Shown here in pieces: positions 44,215 to 55,078 of a stretch of DNA of 64,000 nt (its first letter is position 1; every line of letters begins with the position of its first letter). The notes beneath the pieces are model-generated. The model was not told where the DNA came from. It saw only the letters and a program-made list of their open reading frames with translations, and ran no database searches. The position numbers and the translations under genes are program-made. Source of the DNA: Basidiobolus meristosporus CBS 931.73 (taxonomy: Eukaryota > Basidiobolomycota > Basidiobolomycetes > Basidiobolales > Basidiobolaceae); contig MCFE01000020.1 of assembly GCA_002104905.1 (NCBI GenBank), forward strand, positions 1 through 64,000. The letters are read 5' to 3'.

Positions 44215-46278
44215 ATGTCGAAACATTCACCACATCTACCTTTTGATTTACCGCCTCGCCCAAGCTCCTCCAGTAGTACCCGTTGTACCCCCATCGTTAG
44301 TGTTAGCCCTATAATAGCTTCAGTCAAAACAATCAAGATGCACTCGCAAACCACCCTAACCACCTCTGCTGACACGGATCACTCCCCTTCCTCGCCACCA
44401 CCATTACCTTCGCGAACGCAAACCGCTTCAGAACAGGCCCTAGACGAAGCCGGCTCAGCCGCATTTAGCAAAATCCAGACCATAGCACGGGAACAACGGA
44501 GCAAATTGGTGGAAATCAATTTAACCCAACGAACCTCGGCCATGGCAACTGTGGCCAGAACAAAGGGGTTCGAAATCAAAGACAGGGCCTACGAAAAGGG
44601 TACAGAGTGGACCAAACTCGGCAGAGATGCTTATGAGAAATGGAAAACCCGCCACTCCCAAGGTATACGGTCAGATAACTACTGGTTGTTGCTGCAGTCA
44701 AGTTGAACCTGTTAGGCCTTGACTCTCCTCAAGTGAGGTGAAGCACAACCCTTTTCAGTGGTCGTCAAGTATTGATAATTTTTATTTTAGAGGAACTCCG
44801 TAGCGGAGTCGCTGGCAGACGTTTAAGTGAAGGCCCGATCTTTGGCCAACCTCTCGAGATCGCAGTTCAACGGTCGAGGATAGATGAGCAGTGCCCAGTT
44901 CCTGCAGTCGTTATCAGGTGTATCGAGTATCTCGATTGCAATGGTTAGAAGTGATAGTGATATGACCCTGGATAAGAGCTATTCTAATTATCCACTCGTC
45001 GTAGGTCTGAACGAAGTAGGATTGTACAGAGTCCCAGGGAGCACTAAAGACGTTACACGACTCAAAGCCATCTTTGACGAAGGTATATTCCATCCAAAAT
45101 CCCAACTCAAACTGCGATGCTGACTGACTTCCCAGGCAATGATATGGACTTGTTGGATAGTGATGAAAACCCCAACGCTGCAGCGACACTATTGAAGATG
45201 TACCTCCGCGAGTGTAAGTAGATTCTGAGCTTACAGCCCCACTGTGATAGATTACAGCTAACATTAGGCCATACTGCTCGCTAGTACCCGATCCCATTAT
45301 CACCCAAGGTCTCCTTCCCAACTTCAACGCATGCCTACCTCAAACTGCCGGTCTTTCTCACGAAGAACGACTAAAGCTGATGGAGAATGTACCGGCAAAG
45401 CTGGCCCGTGTGGCAGAGCAGCTACCAGAAGCAAATTACCATCTACTACATTGGCTGATGTCCCATCTAGCTCGACTGGATTTCTACAACACACAGAACA
45501 AAATGACGGTATCCAATCTTGGATTAATCTTTTGTCCAACCTTGTTGATCAGCTCAGTGTTGTTCACCGCATTTGTAAACCACGTCGGCACCATTTTTCC
45601 ACTTCCTCGAAAGTCCACCCCACAAGCTTCCAGCAGCCCGGCATCAGTGACGCAGAGTTCCCAACAGACCATCTCCAGCGAAGGTATGAGTAAATTGAAT
45701 GAGCCGGTATCTGTCGTTCAGATGACTAACTATGTGTTTGCTTTCATCAAGCAACGCCTAACAAGCATCCGACTACTAGCGGCGAAGTCCAGCCAGCAAA
45801 CTCAAAGACATCGGATGGAGACTCAAATTCATTTGTCTCTCCTAGACCCGACAGCACATCTACTGAGAACCTAATCGATCTATACGCCACAAGAGGTACA
45901 ACATCCGACGAATCACCATTCAGTCATGGGCAGGACGTCGAGCCCAATCCTGCCCCTGCCAACAAGCCTGCCGTTAGCCGAACCCCCACCTCAGGATCGA
46001 ATGGGAAAGGGGATTCCGGATTAATAGGCATCGATATTGATGGCAGTGGGTTACACATGGGGGTACTGAATCTCAACATCCGACGTTCGCCTGCTGTTCG
46101 AGGCGGGACTCTCGCGCCCGTACCCAATTCCAATATACCAAGCGTGGCCGATCCTTCCCCAAACCCCACTGTCCAAAGTCCTGCTCTGCCCTCAAGGCCA
46201 GCTCGCTTAACTCGAAAGCTGACCCCCAGAACAACCACGCAGTATGTGAAAGATATATTGGAAATGGTGGACCACTGA
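44215..46278 (+). CDS. RhoGAP-domain protein
   Basis: Several exons from ATG 44215 (a later in-frame ATG at 44338 is possible). The first part is Ser/Thr/Pro-rich, followed by a charged helix (FSKIQTIAREQRSKLVEINL). After introns comes a complete RhoGAP domain: GPIFGQPLEIAVQRS; VPAVVIRCIEYLDCN joined to GLNEVGLYRVPGSTKDVTRL with the catalytic arginine finger (YRVPGS); MDLLDSDENPNAAATLLKMY with LRELPDPIIT; ANYHLLHWLMSHLARL; and NKMTVSNLGLIFCPTLL. The C-terminal ~200 residues are low-complexity Ser/Pro-rich, ending KDILEMVDH. It should switch off Rho/Rac/Cdc42 GTPases, probably in polarity or cytoskeleton control. The target GTPase cannot be told. It converges on eIF4G. Confidence 0.88.
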
Positions 46279-46794
46279 TTTCCAACCATCTTTGCCTCAG
46301 TCACCCTGTAATTGTGCGCCCTCTGTCTCTCTCAGTATCTACCCGACCCCATCCTCATCCCCATCCCAACACTACCACCCGTATTCACAGCCCCACCCCC
46401 AACATCCCTGTACTGAACATGAGTTTTGAAATGAACACTGATCATACTCATTGGACTTTCATATTTATATGGAAATTACGAAAATAGTCGTAGGAATAAC
46501 ATGAGTGAGGAAGAGAGGACATGTGGCAATGTATATAGGAAAAAAGAAGGGAAAGGAAGGGAAGGGAAGGGAAGTATAATAAACAAAATAATCACATCTG
46601 GCGAGAGGTAGACGAGGGAAGCGAGGGAGTGTTGTGGGGAAGAGACGAGTAGTGGTCATATGGGGTTTATTAGCAATCGATATTCGATACGATGGAAAAT
46701 GTCGAGATATGGCGGATTGGCTTGTTTTACGAGGGGGGTTTTCTGGAGATTGCGGTGGCGGTGGCGGTTGCGGTTTCTGGTAGACTGGGGGATT
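46279..46794. other. Convergent 3' flanks of RhoGAP gene and eIF4G
   Basis: 516 nt between two stops. No gene. Contains pyrimidine-rich sequence after the RhoGAP stop and a GGGAA-type purine repeat (annotated separately). Confidence 0.6.
46546..46574. repeat. Purine (GGGAA)n simple repeat
   Basis: Short tandem run of gggaa/ggaag units in the 3' flank between two convergent genes. Confidence 0.75.
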
Positions 46795-49700
46795 TTAATT
46801 CGTCTTCACCAAGAACTCCAATTCGTTCTTCTTCAGGAACTCCTCTATTTTCTCGTCAGATTGATGCGCCTTGGGCAACACCTTGCTCCATTCCAATCCA
46901 GACTTCTGGAATTTTTCGGTCAATGCGTCGGCTCCAATGTCGGAGGAAAGGCGCTTGAGATATTCACCAAGCACCTTGTTCGAAGGTGGGTTGATACCGG
47001 GGGAAGGTAGAAGAAGCTCGAGAATCTTGGGGAGATCCTCCATTTCGATGGGTGTTCCGGCCATCATGGCTCCCATATGGCTGTAGGCTTGTGGAACATC
47101 GATGGCAATGTCCTCCAAGAACTCCATAACCTCGACGATACCAGCAACATATGATTCACGGCTGATTACCTCTTCAGAAGATAACTTCTTGAACAGCTTG
47201 ATAACTGCATCAATATCCTTCTGCTTCTTGTCCAGAGCTTCGTTAATAAACTCGGACACAACCAAGGAATGGAACTCGTCAGAGCCAAGCTCCTTGATAC
47301 AAGTGATGACCTCGGGAACGTCTTGGACGGACAAGTACTCCTCGACCATAGCCTTGACCTTGGGCTCGGCTTGCTCCTTAGTGAGCTTGGCTTCCTCGGC
47401 CTTGGTCTCTTCAGGAACAGGTACGCTTCTAGGGCGAAGGTTCAAGGGTTTACGCTCAAACGGCTTGTCCTCCTTACGTGGGCTCTCAGAAGACATGAGG
47501 GCACTGAACATGTTGCCAGAAGGTGGCTTGGGCTTGGGCTCTTCCTTACCCTTTGCTTCGGATGATTTCCATCCCTTGCTGCCACCGCCTAGAGCACCGA
47601 AAACACCTCCACCAGGGCCAAGACTGACATTAGCACCGCTCTTGCTACGAGTCAAGTTGCCAAAGGCAGTCAGATCCCCCGTCTTGCGAGAAGAAGGAGC
47701 GTTTCCAACAGTGTTCCAACCATCCGGACCTTGGCCAGGAGGTCCACGTCTCTCACGGCGCTCGGAATTGGCGCGGGAAAGCTGTTGGTTGATGGGAGGC
47801 AATCTGCCGCCGGAGCTGGCAGTCTTCTTGAGCATCTCTGCGTTCTCCTCCTTCTGCTTCTGAGCATCTTGGTGAATTTGAGAGATGGTCTTGGGACCAG
47901 CAACCTCACGACGGGGAACCCACTTGTTGGAACGTAGATCAATCACATCCAACAACATGAAGCGAATTCTGCTGTTCAACTTCTTGTTGACGGACATCTC
48001 CTTCATGCGTTGGAAGTAAGCGTCCATGTAATTCTTCGCCTCCTTGCGGTCAAGTTGCTTGCCTACAGTAGTCATCAGCTTGCACAAACTTTCGGTTTCT
48101 TCCTCCTCGGGGGTTTGGACATTGCTCAACAGTCTCTTGATGCATTCGTGCATGATGCGTTCGGTCAACATTTGCAATTTGAAGAGCTCACCAATGAATG
48201 CCATCAAACCAAGACCTCTACGCTTAGCCTTAGCGGCGATGTAGTACTCATCAGTCAAGAGAGCATTGGGGTTATCCAAAGAGGAACCGTCAGGGAGATT
48301 GACCTTCCAACCCTTTTCGAACTCTTCTTGGCATCTGCTAAGAAGATATTTACGGAAGAGGGCGCCACCAGCGACAGGCTTGTTGTCCTTGCCTCTGATA
48401 CCCTCATCCATAACATCGGGGCTGATCTTGTCCATCATCTTTCTGCAAAGAGATGCGTAGACCATAATGAAGTTGGGCTCATCGGTAGCCTTTTCGAAGA
48501 TCAGCTGGATAATGGTTTGAAGAGAAGAGCCATTCTTCTCCTCGATCGATTTGTCACCAAGCTCGATGATCTTATCGGAAATAGACTCGAACTTTTCAAG
48601 GGTCAACTTGTTCAAAAGACCATTAACCTTGCGGCAAAGGACTTCCTTAGCATCCTTCTCCTCTTCAGCATTGTTTTTGGTAGGAACCCAACGTTCTTTG
48701 GAGAATGCAAGAGGAACAACCTCGTCAAGAGGGATGGTTGGTCCACCTTGTTGTTGGCGTTCACCCTTACCCTTGTGGCGGCCGGAGCGAGAACCGCGGC
48801 CCTCACGGCTGCCCATACCAGGCATGTTGTTGCTACCGCTAGCAGATCTACCACCCATGGAGCCACGGTTGAATCCACGACCTCCAGCACCTTGGGAAGC
48901 AGCAAACCTTTCTTCGCTGGTCTTAGGAGTATGCTTAAAGGATCCCATATCTCCTGGGAATGGAGAACCCTTAGGTCCTCCTCCACCACGTCCCCCACGT
49001 CTGCCGCCGCTGCTAGCAGAACGCTTGTCATCACGAGCATTCTCCTCAATACCGAGTGATTCAAGAGTAGGCATGTTGTTGGGTCTATCTTTGCAGACAT
49101 CCTTGAATTGCAACAAGAAGGAGGCATCGTACTTGAGAGTACCTGATTCTACCAAGCTCTTGGGTGCAGTGATATTAGGAGGATAAGTGACTTGGTTAAG
49201 TTGCTCTGGATTGAGAGTACTGGCATTATTAATAACAGGGTCAGCAGGCTTCTCTTCTTTCTTTTCAGACTTGGCTTCAGGCTGGGCAGTAGCATCTGGT
49301 TTGTCCTCTTTGGGAGCTTCTGCCTTAGCCTCGGAAGTTTCAATTGGCTTGGGCTCTTCCTTTGCTTCAGCTTCAGGAACCACGGCCTCCTTCTTCTCCT
49401 CAACCGATTCAGGCTCCTCAGTGATTTCCTGAGTGCCAGTAGTAGTATCAGGTACTTGGGCCTCTTCCTCCTTGGCCGCCTCCGGAACACTTTCTTCCTC
49501 GACTTGAGGTGTCTCATCGCTCACAGCCTCCTTTACCTCAGAGACTTCAGGAGTGGGCTCTGCTTTCTCTTGGGGAACCTCCGCGGCAGACTCATCCTTC
49601 TTATCACTTTCCTGAACATCAACTACAGGCTCAACCTCCTTCTCAGCAACGGGAACAATGGCTTCATTTTCGTTGGTCTCCACCTTTTCTTCAACCGAAA

Positions 49701-51090
49701 CTGGCTCCTCAGGCTTAACCTCTGATACAGGAACAGCAACTGATTCTTCAACCTTCTTGGGGGCTTCAACCTCAGCTTTGACGTCTGTCTCGGGAGCTTT
49801 AGGGGTCTCCGCTTGTTGTTTGGCGGCGGGGTTGACAATAGGGATTGCCTTAGATTGAGTGCTCTGTGGAACAGTGAATGTTTCTTTGGTATCAGCTGCT
49901 TCATCCTCCTGGTCCTTCTTTTCTTCGGGTTTTCCGATCTGAGCCTTGGGCTTGGAGGTGGCGGGAGAAGTGGCTGGAGCCTCTTTATTGCTAACAGGAG
50001 GAGAACCCTTGAGGTCAACAACACCACCAGTCTTGGGATTGACGATTCTGATGGCCCTGTTAGATTGAGGTGGAACAAAGGTGGGAGCACCAGTGTTCAA
50101 GCGAGGCTGGACACCTGGAGGCATAACGGGAACAGGGTATGGAACAGAGTACACGGGACGGTAGAATCCTTGTTGACCGCTAGGATCAAATGGTGGTTGA
50201 TATCCAGGATATTGGTATGGGTACTGAGCCATAGAAGGAGACATGGGAGGCTGGATAGGGCTGTGCATGGGCTTATCTCTGGCTCTCTGTTGAGGAGAAA
50301 AAGCAGCAGGTATAACAGGGCTAGTGGCCATACCAGGAGATCCGGGAACTGCGTTCACAGTCATTGGAGACTTGGGATAGTGATGGGGGCGAATATGAGG
50401 CTGATTGGAGGGATGAGGTTGGTGACCTTGACGAGGGGAGTATTGATGGGGTTGAATAGGATGAGGCGCATGGTGGGCACTGGGAGATTGAGCTGGACGA
50501 GGACGAGGAGAAGGCTGTGTCAACTTGGGTGGCTCAACATTAGTGGTTGGGGTAGGTCTGGGTTGAGAAGACGCTTCAGCCTGAGGCTTGCGCGCTGGTG
50601 CATTACCAGCGTTTTTGGCATTGGAAGAACCAAAGACAGGCTTAGCAGCTTTGTTACCAGCAGCAGGTTGTTCCTGTTGTGGGGTAGCAGCTTCCTTCTC
50701 GGGTACCTTGGTAGAATCAAGAGACTCCTTGGCTGATTCTGTAGAAGCATTGGCAGGTGCAGCTTGGTTAATGGAACCAAACTGGATTGCAGGTGCACTC
50801 CCAGTAGATGGCTGACGAGCAGGAAATTGCACTCCTGATCCTTTAGAGGCAGAGATGACTGGCTTCTTTACCCAAGCATTAGGCACAGGTGCAGATTGAG
50901 CGCCACTTCCATTAGATTGAACTGCCTGCTGCTGTTTAGGTTGGGAATTGGGTTTTTCCGATTTGGGTTGGGGGGCTTTAGCAGATTGTGGTTGGGAAGA
51001 TGGAGTAGAAACAGGGTTCTTAGCTTTCTGTGCTAGTTGAGCGTAAGTAAACTGTGGTGTGGTTTTGTTGGAGCTGGGTTTGGGATTCAT
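46795..51090 (-). CDS. Translation initiation factor eIF4G
   Basis: Single 1431-codon frame starting at ATG 51090. The N-terminal half is low complexity (Pro/Gln/Ser-rich to about 350, then Glu/Val/Lys-rich to about 620), as in fungal eIF4G. The eIF4E-binding motif YDASFLLQF (YxxxxLphi) is near residue 657, followed by RGG-rich segments. The MIF4G domain (eIF4A/RNA binding) runs from about 825 to 1060 (LLNKLTLEKFESISDKIIEL). After another Ser/Gly linker, an MA3 domain begins near 1233 (KEQAEPKVKAMVEEYLSVQD) and reaches nearly to the end. Yeast eIF4G lacks MA3, so this is closer to the fission yeast/animal layout but without the animal W2 end. It bridges cap-bound eIF4E, eIF4A and the 43S complex in the cytosol. 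Antisense frames in it (up to 349 codons) are shadows of the repetitive coding. Confidence 0.96.
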   Translation of the reverse strand: MNPKPSSNKTTPQFTYAQLAQKAKNPVSTPSSQPQSAKAPQPKSEKPNSQPKQQQAVQSNGSGAQSAPVPNAWVKKPVISASKGSGVQFPARQPSTGSAPAIQFGSINQAAPANASTESAKESLDSTKVPEKEAATPQQEQPAAGNKAAKPVFGSSNAKNAGNAPARKPQAEASSQPRPTPTTNVEPPKLTQPSPRPRPAQSPSAHHAPHPIQPHQYSPRQGHQPHPSNQPHIRPHHYPKSPMTVNAVPGSPGMATSPVIPAAFSPQQRARDKPMHSPIQPPMSPSMAQYPYQYPGYQPPFDPSGQQGFYRPVYSVPYPVPVMPPGVQPRLNTGAPTFVPPQSNRAIRIVNPKTGGVVDLKGSPPVSNKEAPATSPATSKPKAQIGKPEEKKDQEDEAADTKETFTVPQSTQSKAIPIVNPAAKQQAETPKAPETDVKAEVEAPKKVEESVAVPVSEVKPEEPVSVEEKVETNENEAIVPVAEKEVEPVVDVQESDKKDESAAEVPQEKAEPTPEVSEVKEAVSDETPQVEEESVPEAAKEEEAQVPDTTTGTQEITEEPESVEEKKEAVVPEAEAKEEPKPIETSEAKAEAPKEDKPDATAQPEAKSEKKEEKPADPVINNASTLNPEQLNQVTYPPNITAPKSLVESGTLKYDASFLLQFKDVCKDRPNNMPTLESLGIEENARDDKRSASSGGRRGGRGGGGPKGSPFPGDMGSFKHTPKTSEERFAASQGAGGRGFNRGSMGGRSASGSNNMPGMGSREGRGSRSGRHKGKGERQQQGGPTIPLDEVVPLAFSKERWVPTKNNAEEEKDAKEVLCRKVNGLLNKLTLEKFESISDKIIELGDKSIEEKNGSSLQTIIQLIFEKATDEPNFIMVYASLCRKMMDKISPDVMDEGIRGKDNKPVAGGALFRKYLLSRCQEEFEKGWKVNLPDGSSLDNPNALLTDEYYIAAKAKRRGLGLMAFIGELFKLQMLTERIMHECIKRLLSNVQTPEEEETESLCKLMTTVGKQLDRKEAKNYMDAYFQRMKEMSVNKKLNSRIRFMLLDVIDLRSNKWVPRREVAGPKTISQIHQDAQKQKEENAEMLKKTASSGGRLPPINQQLSRANSERRERRGPPGQGPDGWNTVGNAPSSRKTGDLTAFGNLTRSKSGANVSLGPGGGVFGALGGGSKGWKSSEAKGKEEPKPKPPSGNMFSALMSSESPRKEDKPFERKPLNLRPRSVPVPEETKAEEAKLTKEQAEPKVKAMVEEYLSVQDVPEVITCIKELGSDEFHSLVVSEFINEALDKKQKDIDAVIKLFKKLSSEEVISRESYVAGIVEVMEFLEDIAIDVPQAYSHMGAMMAGTPIEMEDLPKILELLLPSPGINPPSNKVLGEYLKRLSSDIGADALTEKFQKSGLEWSKVLPKAHQSDEKIEEFLKKNELEFLVKTN

Positions 51091-52029
51091 AACTTGAACG
51101 TGTGAAGTAAATTACAAAAAAGAAAAAGAAAAAAAGAAAAGGGAATCTGGGACTAAACGGTATGGAAGGAAACCGTTAAAGAGAATATCGTAAGGATGGA
51201 TACCAAACGAAGGGAAAAGTCGACGCTTTCTTAACGATCGAGGTTTTATAGATGGATGGTTTCGCAGCTAACTGGATAAATAATCCTTGCGAATACCAAT
51301 AGTTTTCTTTAGAGGTGGAAAACTAAAAGAGTGTCAACACGTAGTGATGCTCTTAAGGGGGTAGAAGATCACCAAAACTGCGGGCACTTCTCGGAGTGAT
51401 CGCTTCATTTTTTTTATTTTCGTAATGTAAGAATTTTTTTTCTAACCAAGATAAATATGTTATCCATCTCACTTAAGCCTCTGTATAAATAAATGGTTTT
51501 TTTTCTTCCCATAAATGGAAGCCCTTCAATTGACCAAGTGCTACGCATGGTTGGCAACAGATAGCTCTTGACTTGCGGAGGCAACGCAAGTAGGGGCAGT
51601 GCTCAAACTAGCTGCGCCCTGTTGCACTTGATAACCCATGCTCTGGTGGCAGCTATCAGGTGCGTCATCGTCCGTGATCAGAAAAGGGGATGATTTTGAC
51701 GCTTAGGAATTGGCGATGGCTGCGTTGTTATAACAGCGCTCTCTGACCAATAACCCCCAAGATGCTCTGCTGGGGCAAATTTTTCATTTCAGGTTTATTG
51801 TATCAAAGATCCGATTTGACCTGTAGGATGTTGTAGGGTGTTGCAGTGCGGTGATTACTAATGGGCGTATTATCCATGATGCTAGCTCAACCCACCCCAT
51901 GACTAGCTTTGCGATCCATTGCAATTGACGTACGAATATTCAGCACAAAGCAGAGGGATGGTGGGAACAAAGGGGTGATGTGGATGGAGTGGTATGAAGG
52001 ATCTTTTGATGTGAGCTCTGCCATTCGAT
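51091..52029. other. Intergenic: eIF4G 5' region and possible structured element
   Basis: 939 nt with no protein gene. The first ~400 nt are AT-rich (eIF4G 5' UTR/promoter). The segment 51540-51790 is higher in GC and holds an ACTTGCG/CGCAAGT hairpin (51571-51591) and an 18-nt near-perfect palindrome (51722-51739), so a non-coding RNA is possible but unproven. Confidence 0.45.
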
Positions 52030-53960
52030 TTAAACAAAGCACCATACTTCTAGACGGTCGCTCAGCCCCGAGTCTGCGTCATCATCAAGAAGGCCGCGGG
52101 CAAGGTCCAGATCGTCTTGATCAGTAATTAAGACCAATTCATCATCCTCATCTCGGTACTTCAGCTTTACCGAGCCATCGATCCCAAATTTCTCTTTGAT
52201 ACGATTGAGCAGCCCATCGAATGTGACATTGTAGTCCACCAGAATAACCCGGGTATCGGTGTGATGGCACTTCACCTTGAGCTACATACATTGTTAGTTT
52301 CCAACACGGCGATGGTAGATTACTATTCGACTTACTTTGCCCTTGGGAACTCTGACCGATCTGGTGGAACTGAAGAGTGAGATGGCGTCTTCAGCGGAGC
52401 CTAAGCTTGAGGTGGGTGAGGTGCTGAGCGGAGATAGGGCAGGAATGTCCCCCTTCTCATATCCATTCAGAGGATTACTCGGTGCATGTGTAGCCAGGGG
52501 TGAATGGGCTCTGGGCATCGATGCTAGGGCTGCATTGATGTCCAGTTTGGGCACTTCATGGTCATTTCCAAACTTGCCGTATCCAGCAGCGGTGTTGTGG
52601 CGGACCAAGTTAGGTTTGGCACGGAATCTCTCCGCAGCTCTAGAGTTGGTACGACGTAACGAGTCTCCAAGAGTGGCACGGCGAACAAGTGATGGTTTAG
52701 GAACAAGGTTCGAAACGTTGTTAGCTGGATGATTGGCGGGGAGAATCATGTCTGGGATATAGTTGCTGTCGGTCTCCTCATTGGCAGCAAGTGCAGCCCT
52801 GGTGAACTGGTTGTTAGCATATGGATTGGATTTAAACTCCCGCAAGGTAATTGCTTCCGCCATGGGCTTTCCGAAGCCTGACTTTACGGAGGGAACTGGG
52901 CTTGTGGTAGCCATGTGAGTTGCCTGCAAGTTAAAGACCATGGTTAGATTCATGATCACCTCAATTCCACTTTTGGATACTACCTTACGAACAAGCGCAC
53001 CCTTAAAACCGGTGAAAGTGTCCTTGTCATCTGCAGCTGCAATCAGCTTCGAGTTGCCAAGATAGTCGACTTTCTTCGAATTCTTGATCTTACTCTCACA
53101 GGGTCGGTACAGAACCCCACGGGGAATGCTGAAGAAGGGACAGTCCTTGAAAATAGCCGCCACCAAGGTTAATATTGGAGAACGCTGAGGCATTTTTCAA
53201 GGCATTACCTGCGCTTTGTTATCTATTGCTCTATCGATGATGCTGTGCTTTGATGTTTGTTTCTCCTTTTGTGCAGCCAGCAGATCATTCATTCCCAGAG
53301 CATCCTCTCCCAAATAGAAATAGCATAAGGCTCGATTGAACAATACTTCGCATGAAAACAATTTGAATTCGAGGCCCAGTTGTGCGTAGTCGATGTATAG
53401 GTTACCACGAAGATACTGCAGTCAACTTTGTGGTTATTTTTGGCTGCATCTTAGATAGCACAGAGTTGCAGAACTACATACCAACAAGGCATCGTTAAAA
53501 TCTTCAAACGCTGCCTCGAAATCTTTAAGAATCATATTGGAAACACCCTTTTGAAAATAGGCAACGGCAAAATATTGATCTTGTTGTAAGGCCGATGTGT
53601 AAGCCCGCACCTGTTGACAATGAGGATGAGAGACGGTTGTGGCAATAAAGGCAACCTGTTGATGCTTACAGCAGACTCGTGTTCGTTTAGGGTGCTTAAG
53701 ATGACACCGATATTGAAGAAAATCTTTGCAGACTCGCCAACGCTCTGGGTGGAACGGGTCAGTACGGAGGCATAGAAGCTAGAACGCCAACACTAAGTCT
53801 GCTTTACCTCAAACAGCTCAAGAGACGTTTCGTATTTCTTCTCGTCAAATGCTCTGGCAGCTAATTGCCATTGTTCGAGCTCCAACTGCCAAACAATAGC
53901 AGATTAGTTCTCTTCCTAGCACAGGGTATGCCACATACAACCAACCTTCATTAACGACAT
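52030..53960 (-). CDS. NoxR/p67phox-like NADPH oxidase regulator (TPR + PB1)
   Basis: About seven exons. ATG 53960 gives MSLMK, joined by an intron to LELEQWQLAARAFDEKKYET. TPR repeats follow: AKIFFNIGVILSTLNEHESA; VRAYTSALQQDQYFAVAYFQ with KGVSNMILKDFEAAFEDFND; YIDYAQLGLEFKLFSCEVLF with NRALCYFYLGED. The last segments closely match the p67phox TPR core. The next region (GVLYRPCESKIKNSKKVDYL, DKDTFTGFKGALV) corresponds to the p67phox post-TPR/activation region. After a Ser/Pro linker and an intron at VPKGK, a C-terminal PB1 domain (LKVKCHHTDTRVILVDYNVT, LKYRDEDDELVLITDQDDLD) ends the protein. The animal SH3 domains are absent, as in fungal NoxR. It should activate a Nox-type superoxide generator with Rac, linked to polarity and development. 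No Nox gene is in the window. Confidence 0.9.
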
Positions 53961-55078
53961 GGGAATAATATATTAGGTATAATAAAGTTCTATAAAGTAT
54001 GGATAAAATACAGTCTCAAAACGATGCGCGAGCAAAATGGTAAAGGAGAAAATCGGTAGCAATGGGGGAGTTCCAGAGGTTAAAAGGTGAGTAAAGCTCA
54101 AGCAACTCTTGGTCAATCGACGAGTGGATTAATCCTTCAATATAGATTAGGAAATGGCAAGTAAGGGAGGAGTGGAGAATTTATTTCTTATTAGAAGGAA
54201 CCTGCAAATTCTCTAAATGCGTGGCGGAAATCATATCCCGATCTATATATTATCAATTAAAATGGCCACCAAATTAGTTGGATATCCAGGCTTCTGTGCC
54301 TCATTAGGTTTCAATAGATCTCGGCTGTGCAACTCCGAATATTAAATAAACTATGGATTGGTGCTAAATCGAAGGGCATGATGTATTGGATCTGGCGGAT
54401 CCGGCCATGGCAATACCATTGGACACACACCTGTCCATCTAAAGTCACAAATCTCCTTTGCGCTAACAATAAGGAAATAATGCCTTAGGCGATATTTGGT
54501 GGGATTTATTGAATGCAGAAAACGTCACAATGTAAAATAGGACCTGCATCCGAGCTTGGCTTATGGCTTTTAGGTGTAACGTGTGATAGAATGGTGTGTG
54601 GAAGGGGAGTTTGGCTAGTGTTTTTGCCTAGTGCTTTAAAGCACTTCACGGCGTCACATGGATTCGCTATTCGAAAAAAGGGTTAGAACGTTGCTGTAAA
54701 TTAATCCAAAACCAAATAGGTTTCGCTTCGGCGCATATAAAACGTCTCCCCATATATTAATGTTAGACAACTAAGTGCTTCAATATCAGCCCTTAGTTGT
54801 ACACACCTCCTTTGATAAGGTTTCAATCAAGACGATGTGTCGATAAGTACTATGGGATACTTGGTTGGTTACTCGGAGTTTATTGGGTGTTCCGTATTTT
54901 TACGCGCTAAACCAGCCTACTGTATGATCAGTCGGTTATTTATAGCTCGCATGGGAAGAATAGCCAATACTGAGGGTCAATCAAGTTTACTGCAGAACTT
55001 AGTTCCTGCGCGCATAAACTAAGGTTTATTAATAGGCTTTTGTAAATCACAAGGGCATGATGAACACATGCTCGATAA
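53961..55078. other. Intergenic: NoxR promoter region and TRAPPC11 3' flank
   Basis: 1.1 kb, AT-rich, no supported gene (the frame at 54837-55022 is short and unsupported). Contains a perfect 16-nt palindrome at 54630-54645. Confidence 0.5.
54630..54645. repeat. Perfect 16-nt palindrome
   Basis: AGTGCTTTAAAGCACT, a self-complementary site about 670 nt upstream of the NoxR start. It could be a dimeric factor site or chance. Confidence 0.5.

Noticed and set aside
46546-46574. Purine repeat as a CRISPR or telomere-like array
   Set aside because: Too short, with no spacers and no telomeric unit; a simple microsatellite in a 3' flank.
48010-49059. 349-codon and 307-codon frames on the plus strand inside eIF4G
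   Set aside because: Antisense shadows of a low-complexity, codon-biased gene. Composition is Ser/Leu/Arg-rich without a fold, and the opposite strand is a clear eIF4G.
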